From assembly GCA_017469355.1 (NCBI GenBank), contig JAFUGM010000007.1, positions 1 through 64,000 on the forward strand: a DNA stretch of 64,000 nucleotides. Direction: 5' to 3'. This document shows, piece by piece, positions 59,741 to 64,000 of the stretch. The translations under genes and the position numbers were made by a program. Position 1 is the first letter of the stretch. Each line of letters begins with the position of its first letter. The DNA is from Solobacterium sp. GTDB taxonomy: Bacteria > Bacillota_I > Bacilli_A > Erysipelotrichales > Erysipelotrichaceae. The notes beneath the pieces were generated by a model. That model searched no databases. It saw nothing but the letters and a program-made list of their open reading frames with translations, and was not told where the DNA came from.

Positions 59741-61122
59741 AAGTAGATATACCCAAGACAGCTTTGGCCAGTATAGGGCAAACCTTCAACCGGTACCCAG
59801 CGCTCATAATAATGTCCAAGATAGTTTCCTTCCTTGATATAAACCATGTCACCGTCAATTGCCGTCACAAATGCCACATGCCAGGAATAGACTGCGATGG
59901 AATAGACCCTCGGTGTGCTGCCTGTCGCATATCCAGAAGCCCGGGCATCATTGAGCCAGTTTCCGGCCATTCCCCATCCGGGAAGTGAGATGCCAAGTGT
60001 ATCGTAGGTCAGCTGCCATGCGCCCCAGGTACAATTACTCCAACCTCCGTAATAAGGGTTATTTCCGGTGGAGGTGACTGCTGGTGTGCTGATGGGAGAA
60101 GATGAGGGAGATGGGGAAGGAGAAGCAGAGGGTGTCGAAGAAGGAGAGGGAGAAGGCGAAGCGGAAGAGGAAGGAGAAGGTGACTCACTGGTCTCTTCTT
60201 TGGATGGCTCTGAGGATTCCGTTGAAGCAGATGCAGAAGGACGGGTGCTTAGTGAATTGTTAATCTCCGCAATTGATGACTGGTTGGAAGAGATTGCGGC
60301 TGCGGCACTTCCCTGCTCTGATTCCGCCTGCGCAAGCATATTGTAGTAATTCTGCTGGAGCACCTGGAGCTCATAGGTTGTCGAAAGTAAGGCAGCTTGT
60401 TGGGCGCTCAGTGCCTGACGACCCTGCTCGAGTTCCGCTTCCATGGCCTCAACTTCTTCCTGATCGGAAAGAAGCTGATTCTGAATCTGTTCCAGCTCTT
60501 CGATATTGTCATTCAACTCAGTCAATGAATAGTTGTCACGCTGATAAATCGCATTGATTCCGCTGGCCAGCCGAAGGAATTCCGCAAAGGACTCGGAGCC
60601 CATCAGAATATCAATATATTCATGAAGCCTCATGGTTTTCTGCTGTTCAACCATACGGTCAGATACTTTCTCCACAAGAGAATCAATCGCATCCTGTTTT
60701 TGAACCAGTTCCTTCTGGTTGGATTCAATCCGGCCATGAATATCTGCGACCTGTTCTTCCACAGCTTGAATCTGGTAGTTCAGGTCTGTGATCATACCAT
60801 TGATTCCTTCTACCTGCGCATTCATTCCAGCCAATTGGTTATTGTAGTCTGCGATCTGCGAAGAGAGCTGTTCTTTCCGTGTATCAATTTCTGATATCTG
60901 TTCCTGAAGCTGTTGGTTCTGTTCCTGTATGTAGTCCATATAAGCTCTGCACTTCTGAGCTTCTTCGTCAGTGATTGCGCTGTCTCCGGTACAGAGATCA
61001 TTCCAGAATGTGGTATCAGAAAAATCCGGATATTCCTCAGCGGATACCGGAAGGAGGGGATTCAGTGTCAACAGACATGCGCTGAAACATAACAGCGATA
61101 CGATGGAGTTTTTTAATTTCAT
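59737..61122 (-). CDS. PcsB-like secreted peptidoglycan hydrolase (coiled coil + CHAP)
   Basis: The 461-residue protein has a signal peptide (SLLCFSACLLTLNPLLPVSA) and a long coiled coil (residues 60-270, rich in Gln/Glu heptads). A Ser/Pro/Glu linker (about 285-345, repeats of SPSPSSS) leads to a CHAP domain (350-461) with the catalytic Cys in NCTWGAWQ and His in SWHVAFV. PcsB/CwlO-type enzymes act at the septum and are activated by FtsEX; the coiled coil is the docking part. The giant FtsX-type transporter at 45869 is not obviously its partner. Its CHAP domain is a paralogue of the small protein at 3099. Confidence 0.88.
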   Translation of the reverse strand: MKLKNSIVSLLCFSACLLTLNPLLPVSAEEYPDFSDTTFWNDLCTGDSAITDEEAQKCRAYMDYIQEQNQQLQEQISEIDTRKEQLSSQIADYNNQLAGMNAQVEGINGMITDLNYQIQAVEEQVADIHGRIESNQKELVQKQDAIDSLVEKVSDRMVEQQKTMRLHEYIDILMGSESFAEFLRLASGINAIYQRDNYSLTELNDNIEELEQIQNQLLSDQEEVEAMEAELEQGRQALSAQQAALLSTTYELQVLQQNYYNMLAQAESEQGSAAAAISSNQSSIAEINNSLSTRPSASASTESSEPSKEETSESPSPSSSASPSPSPSSTPSASPSPSPSSSPISTPAVTSTGNNPYYGGWSNCTWGAWQLTYDTLGISLPGWGMAGNWLNDARASGYATGSTPRVYSIAVYSWHVAFVTAIDGDMVYIKEGNYLGHYYERWVPVEGLPYTGQSCLGYIYL

Positions 61123-61221
61123 AACAACAGAGCGAATTCCTGCTCATCAGTATTATATGCCAGAGGTTGTGAACAAAACAGGGTTGAGGTTTTATGATTA
61201 AGTAAGAAAGGCGATGCCGTG

Positions 61222-61380
61222 ATGAGACGTTGGATTGGATTAGCTGGAGTGGTGGTAACACTGGCATATGTGTCTGTAACGCATGCATATGCACTATTTA
61301 CCTATATCAAGGATCGGGAAGAAGAATCGGAAAAGGAATCCGAAAGCATTCCAATAGACACGGATTCTTCGCAACGATAA
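61222..61380 (+). CDS. Small single-pass membrane protein
   Basis: A 52-codon frame starts at 61222 (MRRWIGLAGVVVTLAYVSV) with AAAGGCG upstream. One N-terminal membrane helix is followed by a charged tail rich in Glu and Ser (DREEESEKESESI). No homologue is recognised. It precedes the thioredoxin-fold gene by 27 nt and is probably in the same transcript. Confidence 0.55.
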   Translation: MRRWIGLAGVVVTLAYVSVTHAYALFTYIKDREEESEKESESIPIDTDSSQR

Positions 61381-61407
61381 TCTTATGGAAAAAGGAGGCA
61401 GTATCTC

Positions 61408-61725
61408 ATGATTAACGTATTTGGCAGCCATCTTTGTCCTGACTGTATCGCATTCCGGAAGAACCTTGATCATTATGGGGTAGAGTATAAGTTTACAGAT
61501 ATTCTGGAGTCTCTTCCCAATTTGAAGAAATTTCTCAGCTTAAGAGATTCCAATCCGGTATTTGAATCTGTGCGCAATGCGGGCGGAATTGGAATTCCAG
61601 CAATTGTTCGGGAAGATGGAAGTGTTTCCCTGGATTGGGAAAGTGAGCTGAGAGATGCAGGATATGAAGTTCTTGCGGAAGAAGCCACGGGTGAAGCCTG
61701 CTCAATTGACCACAAAAACTGCTGA
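61408..61725 (+). CDS. Glutaredoxin/thioredoxin-fold protein with CPDC motif
   Basis: The 105-residue protein has a thioredoxin-fold start INVFGSHLCPDCIAFRKNLD with a CxxC redox motif, and GGIGIPAIVREDGS as the cis-Pro loop. A short Cys-containing tail (ACSIDHKNC) adds two more Cys. It is probably a glutaredoxin-like thiol oxidoreductase; partners are unknown. AAGGAGG precedes the ATG. Confidence 0.82.
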   Translation: MINVFGSHLCPDCIAFRKNLDHYGVEYKFTDILESLPNLKKFLSLRDSNPVFESVRNAGGIGIPAIVREDGSVSLDWESELRDAGYEVLAEEATGEACSIDHKNC

Positions 61726-61743
61726 AGGAAACAGACTGTGCTG

Positions 61744-61778
61744 ACATGTACATCGGAGTGACGCATGTACATGTTTTC
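61744..61778 (+). terminator. Terminator after the thioredoxin-fold gene
   Basis: ACATGTACAT (61744-61753) and ATGTACATGT (61765-61774) form a perfect 10-bp stem followed by TTTCTT. Confidence 0.8.
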
Positions 61779-61805
61779 TTCTTGTCGTGTGTTAGGATGA
61801 GATGG

Positions 61806-63314
61806 ATGAAAACGAGTGAGCGTGTTTACGCGGCAATTGATCTGAAATCGTTTTACGCCTCGGTAGAATGCCATGAGCGGGGACTCGATCCGTTGAGAAC
61901 CAACCTTGTGGTAGCGGATGAATCACGAACGGATAAAACTATCTGTCTTGCGGTATCGCCATCCTTAAAAGCGTATGGGATTCCCGGGCGGGCACGGTTG
62001 TTTGAAGTGAAGCAGAAACTGCGGGAACTCAATCGGCAGCGTCAGTACCGCGCTCCAGGTAGGCAGTTTCATGGACGCAGTATTGATGCCCAGGAGTTAA
62101 ACAAGGATCCTTCGCTTGAGATTGATTTTGTGGCGGCGATGCCGCAGATGGCGAAATATATGGAATACAGCAGGAGAATTTATGGGATCTACCTTCGCTA
62201 TATTGCGCCGGAAGATATTCACGTCTATTCCATTGATGAAGTATTCATTGACCTGACAGATTACCGGAATCTGTATCAGAAAAATGCACATGAACTGACC
62301 GAACAGTTAATTCATGAAGTGCTGAAGGAGACGGGCATTACTGCGACTGCCGGCATCGGAACAAATCTCTATCTTGCCAAAGTTGCGATGGATATTGTCG
62401 CAAAGCATATTCCTGCCGACCCTCATGGGGTGCGGATTGCGGAACTGGATGAATCCAGTTACCGAAGACTTCTTTGGGCCCACGAACCCTTGACCGACTT
62501 CTGGCGGGTTGGAAAGGGGATTGCCGGAAAGCTGAATGCGAACGGTATGTATACCATGGGTGATATTGCCCGTAAGGCGCTTCAGGATGAAGGGTTTTTC
62601 TATACGCTATTCGGGGTGAATGCGGAATATCTGATTGACCATGCGTTTGGTGTCGAAGAAACAACCATCGCTGATATCCAGAATTATGAGCCGGAAAATC
62701 ACAGTCTTGGCAGCGGTCAGGTGCTGATGGAGCCATATACGCATGAAAAAGGAAAAGTGATTCTGAGGGAGATGAGTGACGCATTAGCCGATGAGCTTCT
62801 TCGCAAAGGACTTGTATCAGATGTGTTTCTGCTTTATGTCGGCTATGACATCGCCAATGTGAGTGAACGATCGATTGCTGGAACGCACGAAGGACCGCTC
62901 ACGAAAGACTGGTATGGTCGTACCATCCCCAAAGCTGCCTCAGGAACCCTGCGGTTAAAGGAATATACCAACTCCGCTAAAGCGATCGTATCCGGGATGC
63001 TGGAATTGTATGAAAAAGTGACAGACCATTCATTGCTGGTACGGCGGTTCAATATATCTGCCGGTAATGTCATCCCCGAAGGAGATGCTCCGATCCATCA
63101 GGTTGAACAGATGAGTCTGTTTGCGGACTATGAAGTACAGGAAAAACAGCACCAGAAGCAGGAAGAAGAGCAGGAGAAGGAACGTAAGGCCAGAGAAGCT
63201 GTGATTGCGCTGCGGAAGAAGTTTGGCAAGAATGCAGTGCTGAAAGGAACCAATCTCCAGGAAGGCGCAACGACAACCGCACGAAACCAGCAGATTGGAG
63301 GGCATAAGGCATGA
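61806..63314 (+). CDS. Y-family DNA polymerase (UvrX/DinB-like)
   Basis: The 502-residue protein is a translesion polymerase. It has the palm motif AAIDLKSFYASVECHERGLDP, the catalytic VYSIDEVFIDLT (SIDE), the GIGTNLYLAKVAMDIVAKH block, a helix-hairpin-helix region and the little-finger domain. A Gln/Glu/Lys-rich tail (about residues 445-475) ends it. Its length and YolD partner place it with the UvrX group found on phages and chromosomes of Bacillota. The ATG at 61806 is chosen over an in-frame one at 61746 that lies in the terminator. No LexA box of the CGAAC-N4-GTTCG type is visible upstream. Confidence 0.9.
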   Translation: MKTSERVYAAIDLKSFYASVECHERGLDPLRTNLVVADESRTDKTICLAVSPSLKAYGIPGRARLFEVKQKLRELNRQRQYRAPGRQFHGRSIDAQELNKDPSLEIDFVAAMPQMAKYMEYSRRIYGIYLRYIAPEDIHVYSIDEVFIDLTDYRNLYQKNAHELTEQLIHEVLKETGITATAGIGTNLYLAKVAMDIVAKHIPADPHGVRIAELDESSYRRLLWAHEPLTDFWRVGKGIAGKLNANGMYTMGDIARKALQDEGFFYTLFGVNAEYLIDHAFGVEETTIADIQNYEPENHSLGSGQVLMEPYTHEKGKVILREMSDALADELLRKGLVSDVFLLYVGYDIANVSERSIAGTHEGPLTKDWYGRTIPKAASGTLRLKEYTNSAKAIVSGMLELYEKVTDHSLLVRRFNISAGNVIPEGDAPIHQVEQMSLFADYEVQEKQHQKQEEEQEKERKAREAVIALRKKFGKNAVLKGTNLQEGATTTARNQQIGGHKA

Positions 63315-63808
63315 ACCATACACGTCCGATCAATCAATGGCATTCCGTGTATGGAATTACGGATTCTGAGCTTCATGGTGCGGAGCAGAAGGTTCTGGAG
63401 CACTATGGAGATATTATAGATGCGCCTCGCCCGCACGATCCTTCCCGATCCCGGGCAACCCGCCAGCAGCGTGCTGCCCAGTTTTCTCCCTTTGCGGCAC
63501 TGACAGGATTTGAAGAAGAGATTGCGGAAGAGGAACGTCAGACGGAATCCTGGGTAGAACCTGGGGAAGAACAGAGTGAGATGCTGAATCGAAAGTTTTC
63601 CTATATTGATGCCCATACGAAAGAACATCCGCTTGTGACGGCGGTATATTTTGAAATGGATGAGAAAAAGAGCGGTGGCTCTTATCATACAGTTCACGGA
63701 GCCGTGAAAGCGGTGGATATGATTGCGGGAACACTGATTCTTACCGATCGAACCACAATTCCGATCCCTTACTTATGGGATCTGCAGGTAGAGGGATGCG
63801 ATGAATAA
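63311..63808 (+). CDS. YolD-like protein
   Basis: The 165-residue protein has the YolD motif RAAQFSPFAALTGFEE followed by an acidic region and a beta-rich C-terminal part (TVHGAVKAVDMIAGTLILTD, IPIPYLWDL). YolD proteins occur next to UvrX-type polymerases and are thought to assist or control them. It overlaps the polymerase gene by 4 nt, as in other such pairs. Confidence 0.85.
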   Translation: MNHTRPINQWHSVYGITDSELHGAEQKVLEHYGDIIDAPRPHDPSRSRATRQQRAAQFSPFAALTGFEEEIAEEERQTESWVEPGEEQSEMLNRKFSYIDAHTKEHPLVTAVYFEMDEKKSGGSYHTVHGAVKAVDMIAGTLILTDRTTIPIPYLWDLQVEGCDE

Positions 63809-63904
63809 ACCGGCTGATTTTGGGATGAACTTGGGATATGAAGCGAACCATGCGTTAGGAATAAGAACTCTGGCGTATAATATGAATCGTTTTTGGAGGG
63901 GAGT

Positions 63905-64000
63905 ATGATCGAAACGCTGAATGTAATACTGGCTGATATTGATGAAACGCTGTGCCGTAAAGGCGGACAGATTTTTCCGATTACCCGGCAGGCGATCGAA
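63905..64000 (+). CDS. HAD-superfamily hydrolase, 5' part only
   Basis: The frame starts at 63905 with TGGAGGGG upstream and runs off the window. The visible part contains VILADIDETLCRKGG, the HAD motif I (DxDxT), as in Cof-like phosphatases. A TATAAT box lies at about 63876-63881. Nothing more can be said from 32 residues. Confidence 0.75.
   Translation, partial: MIETLNVILADIDETLCRKGGQIFPITRQAIE

Overview
The window reads as a chromosomal segment of a low-to-mid G+C Bacillota (Firmicutes). The mix of genes (lipoprotein and CHAP cell-wall proteins, many PTS systems, LicR- and CdaR-type regulators, HrcA/CIRCE heat-shock control, rpmG-secE-nusG, a DinB/YolD pair) would fit an anaerobic gut lineage such as Erysipelotrichia. 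That placement is inferred from gene content only; no rRNA lies in the window.

Layout. 1-7 kb: a degenerate tyrosine-recombinase-like gene, a candidate C-rich small RNA, a HAD phosphatase, a secreted CHAP protein, metA, an amino-acid-binding lipoprotein and rpmG-secE-nusG. 7-12 kb: a GGDEF protein and a glycerate module (CdaR regulator, glycerate kinase, GntP permease). 12-18.4 kb: a cellobiose/beta-glucoside PTS operon (IIB, IIC, IIA, 6-phospho-beta-glucosidase, membrane protein, LicR-like activator). 18.6-29 kb: mostly housekeeping genes (lgt, rpiB, DUF349 protein, pncC, ftsH with a CIRCE operator, uracil permease, upp, inositol monophosphatase). 29-32.6 kb: a possible membrane terpene cyclase of the PaxB/Pyr4 type divergent from a TetR gene with palindromic operators, a structured non-coding locus, tRNA-Pro, and a second TetR gene with an MntP-like transporter.

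32.8-36.1 kb is a small genomic island. It starts at an intact tRNA-Arg(CCT) and ends at a perfect 44-bp copy of that tRNA's 3' part. Inside are a decayed group II intron, seated directly behind a terminator, and an AbiE-type toxin-antitoxin pair whose toxin gene is broken by a +1 frameshift. Next to it, 36.3-38.5 kb holds an AAA-ATPase/PD-(D/E)XK gene with an N-terminal HTH and inverted repeats over its promoter.

38.6-43.7 kb is a potassium operon: a Ktr/Trk channel and RCK subunit, a small membrane protein, and a KdpD/KdpE pair whose kinase lacks the usual N-terminal KdpD domain. 44-49.5 kb: tRNA-Arg(ACG), argS and a giant fused ABC exporter/lipoprotein-type transporter. 49.5-52.3 kb is the most interesting locus: an HxlR regulator divergent from a six-repeat ACGX precursor peptide, a radical SAM/SPASM maturase and an MDR oxidoreductase, which together look like a RiPP pathway of unknown product. 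52.4-55.7 kb: an AraC regulator divergent from a PTS IIBC and a ChbG/YdjC deacetylase, with a CcpA-type cre box. 55.8-64 kb: a C-domain-less pyruvate kinase, two tandem CobW-type metal GTPases (one with a long His-rich repeat), a GNAT enzyme, a PcsB-like CHAP hydrolase, a CPDC thioredoxin-fold protein, a Y-family polymerase with its YolD partner, and the start of another HAD gene.

Most genes have a clear Shine-Dalgarno sequence, but a few (1584, 45869, 53447) sit close behind a TATAAT-like box with none, suggesting leaderless or very short leaders.
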